From Chalara sp. BL73 (Eukaryota > Ascomycota > Leotiomycetes > Helotiales), in assembly GCA_918026815.1 (NCBI GenBank), contig CAKJVC010000085.1, positions 62,001 to 126,000 of the forward strand: a DNA stretch of 64,000 nucleotides, read 5' to 3'. A program made the position numbers and the translations under genes. Position 1 is the stretch's first letter, and each line of letters starts with the position of its first letter. Below the pieces are notes generated by a model that was not told the origin of the DNA, searched no databases, and saw only the letters and a list, made by a program, of their open reading frames with translations. Shown piece after piece: positions 26,147 through 37,418 of this stretch.

Positions 26147-26626
26147 CTATTTTGCTACAGATAAAGAATTTTCCTTGTGCTTATCATTCCTACTCCGAAT
26201 GAACCTCTCGATACTCTCTAGCACTGTGGCCCCTTCAGTTAAACCGCTCGGTACAGGCTCACCGAGATGTTCCCATAACGGTACTGTCCCAGTCAGTACG
26301 GGCGTCTGATGATCCGGACTATCCTTCTCGATATCTCTGGGCTGGATACCAGGTATGCCTTTTCGAAACTCCATACTACAGCCTGTGATGTCGACACAAA
26401 TAACGCAGACTAGAGAGACCTGGAATGAAGCAACGGGATTTACGGCTTCCCAGCGGTTGCAGATGATGTGGTTTGTGACATCTCTCATTATGGCGCGTTT
26501 GAGTGATAGATCTGTGACTAAAGTACATCCCTCGTTTGGGGAAATGGCTGATCGATTCGTTCCATCTGTCTTGGCGCTCGGCTGAAAGACATTCTGATAT
26601 TTAACACCGGCGGGGATTAAAATGCT
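26147..26626 (-). pseudogene. Truncated FMN-binding split-barrel (PNPOx-like) remnant
   Basis: An uninterrupted minus-strand frame of about 160 codons, with an internal ATG at 26488. Its last 110 residues resemble the C-terminal half of fungal flavin-nucleotide-binding proteins of the pyridoxamine-phosphate-oxidase-like fold: MRDVTNHIICNRWEAV, then SMEFRKGIPG, then GTVPLWEHLGEPVPSG. The N-terminal half that carries the usual flavin contacts is missing: the frame closes upstream at a TAG (26627-26629), and no plausible upstream exon is visible. I read it as a 5'-truncated relic inside the cluster, between the permease and the first oxidoreductase. The alternative is a short functional protein. 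The family call comes from motif memory, not a search. Confidence 0.45.
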
Positions 26627-26976
26627 CTATTGAAGCTAGCATGGGCTTTACCACTTCTCACCACAATAATAATAAAATAAGAAAAGTGCCTGAGTAGCAA
26701 GTCCCGAAAGATCAATTATTTAGACCAGCAGCTGCAGTTTCAAATTGTGTTCTGGGCTCTAGCAAAGAACTGATAAGGCTAGCACCACATCTGGTGCTAC
26801 TTACCGAACATACCAATAGCGTGATTAACCATTCGAGATTAATATCTGCTGCACAGATACTCTTCCCATTTCGAATATTTTATTTTCGGATCTAGTGACT
26901 TTTTTCTGTCAAATATTTTATCGATTTCTCCTCGCTAAAGCAGAAAAAGTTCTACCACACAAGCATAATCACAACA

Positions 26977-28493
26977 ATGACTTCAGAAGGCACCACCCTG
27001 ACAGCATTAATCACCTCCGACCCAGGGTTGCCGCGCCCTTTTCCTACAGAATCTTACTGGCAACGGGAGCCTCACCCACTCGCCGCAATACAATCCCCCA
27101 GCCTCCCCTCACAAAGCGACTATGTAGTCATCGGCTCCGGCATCACAGGAACCAGCGTGTCAAAGACTCTCTTAGACCTGGACCCTGCAGCGACCATAAC
27201 GATGATAGAAGCACGTACGATCTGCTCCGGGGCGACGGGCCGAAATGGAGGGCAGCTAGTCACGAACGCTGCCGAGATTTTCAGTTCTTTGAAAGAAAGC
27301 TTTGGCCAGGACATGGCGGCAAAGGTCACGACGTTTACGCTTCTGACCGTGGAACGGATGCGGGAGCTGATAGACGAGTACGCGAAGGTGGAGAGCGAGT
27401 TTCGAGTGATTACCAAGGTGAGGGCGTATATGGAGCAGGCTTTGTTTGAGAAAATCAAGATAAGCGTAAAAGAGTTAGAGGAAAGCACGCCAAGTGCAAA
27501 GGGAATGTTCAAAATTATTCAAAACTCCGAGGAGATTTACAAGGTCTGTAATTTGCAATATATAGCTTTCCCCAAGACGATCCATTCAATTCTGATAACT
27601 ACATTGAACAGGAATACGGTGTGAAAGGAGCGTATGGCGCTTTGTTATTCCAAGCAGGAGCTTTATGGCCCTACAAGTTTGTAACCACTATTCTCGCAAG
27701 CCTGAGAAACCAATATCCCTCACGCTTCCAAATCGAGGCGCTTACACCAGTAGAATCGGTAACTTGCATCCCCTCTTCAAGCTCCCATCCATATGAGGTC
27801 CACACGCCCCGTGGCACCATTCGCGCTGCAAATGTAATCTACTGTACGAACGCCTACACCGGCCACCTTATCCCAAGCCTTCGGGGCCGCATCTTCCCCG
27901 TCCGAGGCACGATGTCCGTCCAGAATCTGCACGATAAGGTTCCAAACAGAGGCAGCTCCGTATCTTGGAGCATACACAACACGCCAGAGAAAGATCCTGA
28001 GACCGGCGCTCTCGCAGACGGGTTGTGTTATATGACGCAGCATCCCAAATCTGGTCATTTTTACTTTGGTGGCGATAAAGCCGTCGCACCGGATGCTCTG
28101 ACTGCAGATGATACAGTGCATATTCCTTCTTCTCTCCAGTACCTCCAGGAGTGGCTCCCTAAATTCTTTGGGATCGAAAAGGAAATGCCGGAAGGAGATG
28201 TTGTGGCTTCGTGGACGGGAATCATGGGTTTCACTGCTGATGAGTTGCCACTGGTTGGAAAACTCCCTGAGACGGTATCTGGTAGGAGGAAAGAAGGAGA
28301 GTGGATTGCGGCCGGGTTCAATGGGTATGGAATGCCTTATTGTTGGCTAGCTGGAGAGGGACTTGCAAAGATGATCTTGGGTATTGATGTGCAGACTTGG
28401 TTTCCGGAATCGTTCTTGGTCACGGAGGAGAGACTTAGGAGCTCATTGAGCGTGGAGGTTGCCATGCTAGGTTTGCAAGAGATGTTTCCTTAA
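26977..28493 (+). CDS. FAD-dependent oxidoreductase (DAO family), copy 1
   Basis: Two exons, 26977-27543 and 27612-28493, join in frame to 482 aa. After a proline-rich leader, residues 49-64 form the Rossmann ADP-binding motif (VVIGSGITGTS). The next family block is CSGATGRNGGQ. Near the C-terminus come SWTGIMGFTADELPLVG and AAGFNGYGMPYCWLAGEG, the second flavin-contact region of DAO enzymes such as gamma-glutamylputrescine oxidase and sarcosine oxidase. Such enzymes oxidise a secondary or primary amine to an imine or aldehyde, making hydrogen peroxide or reducing another acceptor. No signal peptide or peroxisomal C-terminus (SKL type) is visible; the protein ends EMFP. It is convergent with the regulator at 28779-31479. 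It is paralogous in architecture to the copy at 37419-39040. Substrate unknown. Confidence 0.92.
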
Positions 28494-28778
28494 GTTAACG
28501 ACTCTTTGCTCATAATTGGAGAGTTACTCTCTGTACATTGGTAAGGATAAATCCATGGCGGAGATAAAAGTAGCTTGGGTGTTAATTATTAGAATATTAT
28601 ATGCGTCCCTTGCCTGAGTTGCCATGGCCGCTAATTCTGGTCCAGTAATCAGATGCTCTTCACTAGTTCGCCGAAGTGCCTTCCAAAGCTAATATACTGA
28701 CCTCAGATCTCTCTCTATAGCATTGTTAGGGATTAGTACACAAGGGATTTTGTCATTGGCTACCAAATTCACGAGTGA

Positions 28779-31479
28779 CTACTTTTCAAACTCACCAACA
28801 GCAATTTCCATAAACCTCAAACTCAAATTGAAAAACCCCTCCTGACAGATCCTTTTCTCCCTATCACACAAATCCAGGATTTGCATTCTTAAACTCAAAT
28901 ACCTATCCTTACAACCACCACTGGCATCAAATATGCCCTGATTGACATCAATCCCGTGCCTGTACCTGTCAAAGCATGACAATTCTTGTGGTGTTAAATG
29001 ACCTTGCATGGCCGATGACAACGGAGACACCCCTTCTTCTAAATCCAAAGGTAGGGACGGAGAAAAATGTCGTCTTAATCGCTCCGCAGTTGATTCATCA
29101 AGTTGTTGCACTCCTAAACCGTGAGGAGTGGACCATCTGTATCTTGAAAGTTGCTGAAGATATAGATCTATACGGGTCTGCAGTAGTGAATCGTCGGGCT
29201 CCTGTCCTAGAGGCGGCGATAAGTTTCGTATGGAAAGTAATTGTTCTTGTGTTGAGGTAGAGATGTCAATACAGAATTGAAGAAGGCCTTTCACGCAAAC
29301 GACTAGGTCTAGGAATTGTGTTGGGGCAGGAGAGTTTGAGAACGAGGGTGTTGTCTGAGCGTCCGCTATAGATATGCTTGACACCACTGCCAGATGGAGA
29401 TGTGCACTTTTGAGCAAAGTTTCTGGAATTTCACTTCGAGGAGCTTTTGGGCAGAGAGAGCTTGAGACGCTGAAATTATTATCGAGATATGCAGCGTCGT
29501 GAGGTTGTGTTGCGGAAGTGCTGATGGAGAAAGAAGAGGAGTAGAAGCGCAAGAAGATAGTGGCGTGAATCAGAGAAGAGTTTAGGATGAAGTAAATTGA
29601 CCCTGGAGAGAGAAGGCGGGTTGTAGGGTCGAGGCGGAGGATGGTCTCAAGCGTCTAGAACGTAGATATGTCAGCGGAAATACCGTATCCCAGTGGCCGT
29701 ATCATGTTAATAAAGTATCAATATTTGACTTACCTCTCCGAGTAAGAATGAATGCTCTACTGTAAACATAAAAGATGGTTTGTACAACCAGGAAGTATCT
29801 GCTATCAAGAGGTAAAGATCCCAGTTCCCATCTGTGAAACATTAAGGTGTTGATATGCTATAATTATCTGGAGACTCTTGGCCATAGAGAACTAGGCAAC
29901 TTACAAAGCAGAAGATAGATACCATGAAACCAAATCATACTCTCTATCTGGTACAGAAACTGAGCTTGACTGAACTCTAGTATGCTTATCGGAAAACTCA
30001 AAAAATACATTTCGAGTTGATCGAGAGCTTGTTGCCATTCACGGGTAGAGGGAAGCGGTTGGCTCAAGGCTATGTCTAGTGGCCTTCATGTTGAAAATGG
30101 TTAATAAGCATGTGATACGAGGAAGGAGAAATGACAAACTGAGCCACAGAAGGAAATATAGGAATATGTACTCAAGTAAAGGAAGGAAAAGCGAAAAATA
30201 GTCACCGCTTAGATGACAGGACCGGGTCTTCTGACTGTTCCAAGGACCCCACCCGAAGCGTAGTTGCATCATCTCAGTGTCTGGAAGCCGGAGTTGATGA
30301 CGACTTACATTGAGTCCTCGGGATATTGGTCCTACGGGCTGTTGATCAAACGGACGTCTAAAGAAGAGGAGTGATTGCATTCTATATGACCATTAATAGC
30401 AGCCTATGAAACAATTATCTCATAAAACACACGGCTATACCCACCTGTCATTTATTTGCACAAGCCAGGAGACTCTGCAATTTTCGTCAACCTAACTACA
30501 TACCAATACAAAGGTCTACAAACCTGTGATCAAAGAAACTCTGTTCATTAGTATCCTGAAGTTTGGCGTGGCATGATTGACGACGAATGACAGAAGCCAT
30601 GACAGCCCAGCGCTCGGCGATTTCCATTATAGAAGGATCGAGGCAGTCCAAGTAGCTCAATAGACACAACGATAAGGCATCCTCGGGCTGGAGTTCTCTT
30701 GCTCTCCAGTGTAATGCTGGTATTGCACTGAGTGCGTATATTCTTAACGATTCAATCAATAAAGGAAGATCTGCAGAGGTATTTTTTGGGTAGCATAGGC
30801 TTAATCCAACTACAAGGAGAGTATAGATTAAGGTAGGAGATTGCACAGTTCTGCCCAGCAAATATGAAGGACTGGGCTCTTCATGCTGTCGAAAATTCGG
30901 AGAGTTGAATTGCAAGTCAGATTTGGGGGAGACTGCTACTTCTTGGAGGCTCGAAGCGAAAACTTGGAGGACGCCAATACGAGAGATAGCGGAGGACACT
31001 AAGTCGAGAATTTGAGCCGCTGCATTTTTGGATAGTGGCAAATCTTTGAGGAGTCCAACAAGCTTGAGCGACTCTTCAGAAGGCGGTAGCCCTTCCAACT
31101 CCTCGAAAAGAATATACACTTCTTTTCGAGATTCAGAGTCCTTGTCACGGCCCTCAAAAGAAGGGTTAGCATTTCAATCTCCAAGCTATTGAAGCAGGAT
31201 GTATTGAAGAACGTTGCTGACGGGGCTTACACTAGTTATGCTGGTTGCCGCGTGACGAGGCTCTCCTTTTCTCGGTCTTCCTTTTGGTAACACAGGCCTA
31301 TTTTTGGAGCACTCTACTCCTAAGCGATGGCAGTGTCCGCATGGCATTCCTCCATCACAATGACTTTTCTACGTCGAAAAACCAAGTGAGCCTATGGCCA
31401 GATACGAGAAGTACTAGGAACATGTTTACCATAGGGGATATCTTACATTCGCAGCACAACGGTCACACGCCCGTCCCAT
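28779..31479 (-). CDS. Zn(II)2Cys6 transcription factor, likely cluster regulator
   Basis: Seven exons on the minus strand, 31479-31447, 31368-31231, 31152-30524, 30381-30206, 30069-29905, 29831-29734 and 29654-28779, join in frame to 704 aa. The first two exons build a complete binuclear zinc cluster, C-x2-C-x6-C-x5-C-x2-C-x6-C (CDRCAANKSHC, MPCGHCHRLGVEC), followed by the basic stretch PKGRPRKGEPR. The rest looks like a fungal-specific regulatory domain, with LLFFRRPFDQQPVGPISRG and long helical segments. Some inner junctions use weak signals (a GTTTGT donor at 30523), so local boundaries may shift by a few codons. The first coding exon is only 33 nt. It is divergent from the amidase, with 822 bases between the start codons, which suits a pathway-specific activator. 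What it senses is unknown. Confidence 0.8.
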
Positions 31480-32301
31480 GGCGTCTCCTGCAGTTCATTG
31501 AGAGCTGCAAATGAAACTTGATTGTTTGGATTGCCCATTCAGTCCATGCATCCATATGCTCGTATCCCTTAGAAAGAGCCTCTAGCCACGAGAGCGAAGA
31601 AGTGGCGGCTGTGTGATTAATTTGCAAACCAGTGCAAGAGTCACGGGCTAGTGATCGCTAGGGAGATTGTGGTTCTACAACGCTGCAGTGTCGTGATGGA
31701 TAGGTCAAAGGGATCAGTTCTAGATGCCAAGTCTTTCGTGCCTCAGGTTTACCAAGCACTAACAAACTAACAATTGTCCGAACCTTTACAGACCGACTAC
31801 TAGCAATTTGTCATGGCTGCATGATGAATTAGTCAATTAAACAGCTTAATCAGTACAATAATTAACCGTTAAAGTCTATTTAAGTTCTTAGCCGTCTAAT
31901 AGCTAAGGATATGTGCTTTAACACCTAATTTAGGTTGTCAGTGACACAATATATCCCCGCCGGAGACTTTACATCGCTCAAACGTTTGTAAATGGTTTAA
32001 CAAACAGCTACCATTACCCGAGATCGATCTTCTGAAACTGTACATCATGTTGGCTATCTTTGTTGGACCCTCACATTCGACTGATCGTTGTCTGCTTGTT
32101 CATGGACGCTATTCTTCTCCGTATGTCATCTGGGTACCGTATCTCCAGAGCCCAGAACATTGACAGACTAAAGCGACAACTAAGCTGCACAGACTGCCCG
32201 ATATTTAGTTAGCCCGACAACGCTAATTATTATCTTGAGATCGCAAAGTCCACCGCGTTATAAATTTAATCTTGAGTTCCTGTCCAGCTAAACCAGAAAC
32301 A
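31480..32301. promoter_or_regulatory. Shared divergent promoter of the regulator and amidase
   Basis: The regulator (-) and the amidase (+) start at opposite ends of this AT-rich interval. No other gene fits here. Specific operator sites could not be assigned with confidence. Confidence 0.4.
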
Positions 32302-34378
32302 ATGACCCGAGATACCTCTGTCCCACACACGGCCCCTTTAGAGTACCATAACGGCGTCAACGGGCAGCGCCTGACCTGGCAAGAAATATGTCTTTTCAAA
32401 CAGCAACAGCGTCTCACAGCTCTCAGACCGTGGCTGCCACCGCCAGAGAAAGTGCCACCTCCAAGTGTAAAAAATGTACGAGGGTGGCCCAAAATTAGTG
32501 GTGTCTTGACAAGCCAGCAGTTGGAAATTACAGATGCGAATGTTGGAAAATTGCTGGGGAGGTTGAAGTCTGGAGACTGGAGTGCTGAGGAGGTTCTGCA
32601 AGCTTTCTGTTTGAGGGCTGGGATCGCGCATTGTCTAGTAAGTTAATCTCTTCTTGATTGTCTAAAAATTGGCTTGCACGGACTACAGCGAAACAATACG
32701 TATCATCGCGTATTTCTCTGTCTTATCATCCCAACTGCTTAGTAGACTTCGACTAACACATCACTTACGAATAGACAAATCCCCTATCGGAGATATTCTT
32801 CGAGAGAGGCTTAAGCCGAGCTCGAGATTTGGATATCATCCTCCGAGAAACAGGAAAGCCCGTCGGGGTCCTTCATGGGTTACCCATTAGCGTCAAAGAT
32901 GTTTTCAGTATCCCAGAATTTGACTCGACTTTGGGTTATGTTGCGTGGGCAAATAAACCGCAGAACACGCTTACCCCGCTATTGGATAGACTTCAAGAAG
33001 AAGGAGCTGTGCTCTACTGTAAAACCAATGTACCACGTACACTTAAATTCTTCTTATCTTGACGGAAGATGTTATAAAAACTAACAAATGTCTAGAAACT
33101 CTGATGTCGGGCGAATGCACAAACTTAATCTTCGGCAGGACATATAGCCCTTTCAATACGAATCTCTCAGCAGGAGGATCCAGTGGCGGCGAAGGGTCAT
33201 TAATATCGATGGGTGGAAGCCCCTTAGGAATCGGAACAGATATTGGTTCGCCTCCCAAAGATATCATCTGTGGTTGGAAAATATTGGAATAGCAAGCTGA
33301 TTTCTTAACTAGCCGGATCCATCCGCACACCCGCTAATTTTAATGGGATATATGGCCTGACTCCCTCAACGCGCCGCTTCCCCTATTGTGATGCAGCACG
33401 ATCCTCCGGCCAAGAAAATATCGTTGGTGTCGCCGGTCCAATGGCACGAAGTGTTGAAGGATTAGAAATATATACAAGAGCAGTATTAGGAACAAAACCT
33501 TGGGAATGGGATCATAGTATTAGTCCAATGCCATGGAACGAGGATTTATATCAAGAAGGGTTGGGTCAGAAGAGGAAGTTGTGTTTTGGACTGATGCGTC
33601 ATGACGGAATCGTTCGGCCACATCCGCCGATTGAGAGGTGCTTGGAGGAGACAAAGCAGAAGCTATTGAGTTCTGGGCATAATGGTACGAAAAGTGACTT
33701 CATCTATTTGAGGCATTGACTGACGACATTGGAGTGATCGAGTTCGATGCAATCAACATCGCAGAGATGGAAAGAGTAGCCTTTAAGATCTTCAATTCCT
33801 CTGGCGGAAAAGAAGTCCACGACGTACTTAGAGAACTTAATGAGCCCCTGATCGATGAAGTAGACGTCCCAGACGCGAGCTGGGAGCTCTCTGCATTTGA
33901 ATCTTGGCATTGGAATAAGAACAAGCACCATATCAGGGAGACCTGGTTAAAAGCTTGGACTGAGACGACTAGAAGAACAGGGACTGGCTTTCCGATGGAT
34001 GGATTGATCATGCCGTCTGGCGGACATGTTGCACCTCCACATGGTTCGATGAATTACTTTATGTATGAACTTATTTCGAATTTCCTGGATTTGCCTTGTG
34101 CTACCATACCTGTTGGGTTTGTCGATCCAGTGTTAGATATTGCCAAAGATAACTTCATTCCGATGTCTGAGAGGGACGCGGATAATTGGAAAAAATGTGA
34201 GTTAGCCAAAGATGCATTCAAACTCAATCTAATTCCTACCATAGATACCCCTGAAACATACGAGAATGGACCTGTGGCGTTGCAGCTTATGGGAATGAGA
34301 CTATCTGAGGAAAAAGTACTGGGTCTTTTGGTGGCAGTGAATAGAGCCCTCGACAGAGAGGCGAACTACCAAAGCTAG
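32302..34378 (+). CDS. Amidase (amidase-signature family)
   Basis: Five exons, 32302-32637, 32775-33036, 33096-33245, 33313-33684 and 33735-34378, join in frame to 587 aa. The Ser-cisSer-Lys catalytic set is intact: Lys153 in PISVKDVF, Ser228 in AGGSSGGEG, and the nucleophile Ser252 in TDIAGSIR, which is assembled across an intron. Spacing matches fatty-acid-amide hydrolase and fungal acetamidase-type enzymes. The family hydrolyses amides to a carboxylate plus ammonia or an amine. The protein is probably cytosolic (no signal peptide). The first intron (137 nt) is long for this region, and I could not rule out a second small intron there. Placed next to the regulator and between two amine oxidoreductases, it could cleave an amide intermediate or supply the amine. 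Substrate unknown. Confidence 0.9.
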
Positions 34379-34455
34379 TTATATGGCAATTAATCTTCTT
34401 CAGATTATTTAAACCAAATAAGGAAGCTTTCTGAAGACAGTTAATTCAACCAAAT

Positions 34456-35787
34456 TCAGAATAAGGGAATACTCCAGCCCATATCTGTTGTGATTCCTTC
34501 CAGACTTAGATATTCAGTATGCATCACGTTTTCTAGGGTTGCATTTGACAATTCTATATCCCGCATTTTGGTCCACAGCTTTAACAGCAATCGCTTAACT
34601 GATGAAGCATGTGCAATAGAGAAAACTCTTTCCATGTCATCCAACAATACCAAGATATCAGAGCTCAAGCGTTTGGAGAGTCCACCGCATTCGCATCCAG
34701 CCACCGCCAAGGGCCAAAACATAGCGTTCCCGGTGCTGATTTCGTCAGTCTCGCACATCTCAATCAGTCGCCTGATGTTAACAACAATATCTTGGAGATA
34801 GGTGATATATAAAGATTTTCGATCTTGGCGTATTGGCTCCAAAATATTAGAAGAAAATCCGTAGCCTCTCCAATGATATATGAGTGCTGCTCTGCGAATC
34901 GTCTCCCATGCCATCGAGAGCGCAATCACATATTTAATCGGCATCGAAGCAGGTAAGGTAGGTGCAGTCCAAGAAGTGATCATACTCTCCTGAAGCAAGA
35001 ACCGGGAGTCGTTCCCATCGTTCTCGCGGTTGTTACCTGCGTGGATGCGTTCATCTGCCCACTTGGCCGCCCAAGCAATCACTGTGACCAACGTCAATGG
35101 ATAGCCAGTGGAGATTTCAAAGGGCAAGAATTCTCCACCCAGACCAGTAGTTGCACCATCTCGCCATTTATTCTCGTTATGTAATTGCCAATTCAGCCAT
35201 GCATTCTCGCTGCGCTGTTTGCGCCCCACTGAAAAAGCTGAAATATCGAGGTGCGCCGCAGACATAACGACAAACTTGCCCAGGCGAGTCTGTTGTAGCT
35301 TCAGAATATCAGCAGACTGTATAAGGCTCAACATACCGCTAGCATGTCTACCCCAGTCGAGATCGATGTTTGGGAACGTGAAGATGCTGAGCAGCAACGC
35401 CGATGCCAGCACCCCTTGCAACGTCTCCTGGTCCTGCAGATCCGCAGTCCCTAGGTTCGACATTTGCTCTCGCAGCTCCGCTAGAGCAGCTTGATATCGA
35501 TGTAGGGCCCCCATGCCCGCCTCATCGCTATTTAATCCATCGTCTGTATGTCCGTATTGCTGACGGGCTGATAAGGCGAGTAAGGCACTGAGAATGGAGG
35601 GACAGCGTTGGCAATGAGGGAGAAGTTCGGCAAGGATGGGAATGCCGTAGCCGTTGATTGCAACGAGGGATTTGCGGGAATGGCGAATAAAGAACCGAAA
35701 GTTCTGGTTGTCTTGACCGTTGAGGGAGATACCCCAAGTGTGGAGGGATGATGAAGCTGGAGGTGGAGGTGGTGGTGAAGTTGTCAT
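34456..35787 (-). CDS. Fungal-specific transcription factor domain protein without zinc cluster
   Basis: Single-exon gene of 443 aa, tail-to-tail with the amidase (stop codons about 80 bases apart). After a six-proline run near the N-terminus, the protein has the helical fungal regulatory domain of the Fungal_trans_2 type (RCPSILSALLALSARQQYG, then ALHRYQAALAELREQM). No Zn2Cys6 motif precedes it, and the upstream 250 bases on the same strand do not encode one. It may be a partner or inhibitor of a zinc-cluster factor, or a regulator that lost its DNA-binding exon. The ATG at 35787 is the first in frame. Confidence 0.75.
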   Translation of the reverse strand: MTTSPPPPPPASSSLHTWGISLNGQDNQNFRFFIRHSRKSLVAINGYGIPILAELLPHCQRCPSILSALLALSARQQYGHTDDGLNSDEAGMGALHRYQAALAELREQMSNLGTADLQDQETLQGVLASALLLSIFTFPNIDLDWGRHASGMLSLIQSADILKLQQTRLGKFVVMSAAHLDISAFSVGRKQRSENAWLNWQLHNENKWRDGATTGLGGEFLPFEISTGYPLTLVTVIAWAAKWADERIHAGNNRENDGNDSRFLLQESMITSWTAPTLPASMPIKYVIALSMAWETIRRAALIYHWRGYGFSSNILEPIRQDRKSLYITYLQDIVVNIRRLIEMCETDEISTGNAMFWPLAVAGCECGGLSKRLSSDILVLLDDMERVFSIAHASSVKRLLLKLWTKMRDIELSNATLENVMHTEYLSLEGITTDMGWSIPLF

Positions 35788-36051
35788 ACTAAAGAAAGGG
35801 AACAGCCTCTTGTTATGGCATCATAGATACTAATGAACGACCAGGCTTCACAGGGATACTATAACCAGATCTGACGCAATTTGCTCTGCTCTCTGTGTGT
35901 AGGTGCTGCCCATGTCATTCTTGCCTGGATGTGGTGGTGGTGGGGATGCTACCCCTCCATATTCACAGACACCCTAACCCTTTTCGGCCTTAAATATCGG
36001 CGATAAGATCAGGTTACCTACAACTATGCACTGTCAGGTTAACAAGAAAAG

Positions 36052-36102
<51 letters not shown>

Positions 36103-36364
36103 GTTACATCTCAACAACGTGGGGCAATAATAATACATAACAGGAATAAGATCTTGTACGGTCTACCTAAGAGATAACTGCAGTTTCATATGCTAATATA
36201 TTCCGGAATCATGCTAATCTTTGCTTCCAGCTGTTGCTTCTTCCTATGTACTCCTTTGAATCATATTCTATCATTGGTCTATCTATGCTACACAGAGCTT
36301 GAAGAAGCATTTAAAGCCAGTACGCCAGCGGTATTGGCAAACTCTACCTCATGTCCCGTCCGAC
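35788..36364. other. Spacer with a GA microsatellite
   Basis: No gene seen. The interval holds the promoter of the zinc-less regulator and the long GA repeat. Confidence 0.5.
36053..36101. repeat. (GA)n microsatellite
   Basis: About 24 uninterrupted GA units. It lies upstream of the zinc-less regulator gene, at the boundary between the intact left half of the cluster and the partly decayed right half. Confidence 0.95.
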
Positions 36365-36782
36365 ATTCTACCTAGACGGCCACCAAATGTTTCGAGTTCT
36401 TGTAATTCCAAACGGAGCCTTTGGGGATCTATAAGAGGCTTCCAGCTGTGGCAACCGTTTCCTTCCCTGTGTGCAAATCTACTACGGTTGTCTCTCCTGC
36501 GAAAGTATCAGAAATGTGCAATGTTTCAAATGGAAGCGGTGAGAATGTACCCGAGATGACATATTTGGTCTCATCCCACTCTGCAATAATCGGAGCTCGA
36601 TCGCCTGTGCTATCTATTCTCCAGAGACCAACGACAATCGGGGATGTTGAGGAAGTCCTGATGTGCAGAGGGTAAGCATCCCGCTCAAAAATCTCAGGGT
36701 TTTGGCCTGCGAGACTCGCGCAGAAGAGAATAGATCTGTGAAGCTGGGATGCCCGCCATTGGAGTGCCTTGTTGGCATGCAA
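36365..36782 (-). pseudogene. Dead cupin paralogue of the aminotransferase N-terminus
   Basis: The minus-strand frame encodes VVGLWRID, then AEWDETKYVISG, an intron (36550-36497), then TVVDLHTGKETVATAGSLL. This lines up with the cupin half of the 20868-22782 protein (GSWKHVG; EYDEAKYVVSG; TLLDVASKTEHTATEGSLI), with an intron at the same codon. A TAG at 36429-36431 sits where the paralogue has Trp (GSLIWIGKG); the following residues IPKGSVWNYKN continue the match to a second TAG at 36372-36374. TGG to TAG needs one G-to-A change. No aminotransferase follows downstream on this strand, so it was either a free-standing cupin or a fusion that lost its partner. Confidence 0.7.
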
Positions 36783-37418
36783 GGCGTTCCATGGAGTACT
36801 TATATTGACATTGCGGACGTATATGCTACTACATAAAGGAAAGAACGAGAACTAAGTCATTGAGAGACAGCATAGGTTTCTGTCTCTAGCAAGCGACGAT
36901 TCCTCAAACGTTACCATATCCCATGATGCATTTTAGGCTCGAATTTAATACATTGTGGACTTTACCTTTTACTGTTGCCTTTTCTAGCTGATTTTACAAG
37001 TCAAAAGTCGCCGCCGGGAAGTTTCGGTGATGCAGGACCTGAATCGACATGTGGCTTATCTCCCTCCGGAAACGAAGGAGGGGAAATGTTAGTATCCACC
37101 ACCAAAACGCATCTATTCAAGATACGCTCAAGCGAAGCCTTTCCATTAGCATCTAACTCTTGCAGGCAATTTTTGGGCCAGTCTAGCTCGGTCTGGTGGT
37201 CATCTTCCTTGCACATTCTTAATATGTACATAAAATACTCGATTGACGCTTGGTAGTATCCCTTCATTCTGCTTTAAAAAAAATAAAAAAAGGCTGTTTA
37301 ACAGCATTTAAAGTCCTTAAAGAAGTCTGGTTTCGTCGTTGTTGAAGCGCAACAGCTTCCTCTTCCTCTTCCGCATTCACTTCTTCTACAACCCTTCCTT
37401 CTCGTGTCATCTTCAGTC
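36783..37418. other. Upstream region of the second FAD oxidoreductase
   Basis: Mostly intergenic. A minus-strand frame at 37001-37267 (88 aa, with YYQASIEYFMYILRMCKED and a proline-rich tail) looks somewhat protein-like, but I recognise no family and it lies within the likely promoter of the oxidoreductase. I leave it as an unassigned possible relic. Confidence 0.35.

Noticed and set aside
36053..36101. GA repeat considered as a possible replication or recombination signal
   Set aside because: It is a plain dinucleotide microsatellite; nothing around it supports a further role.
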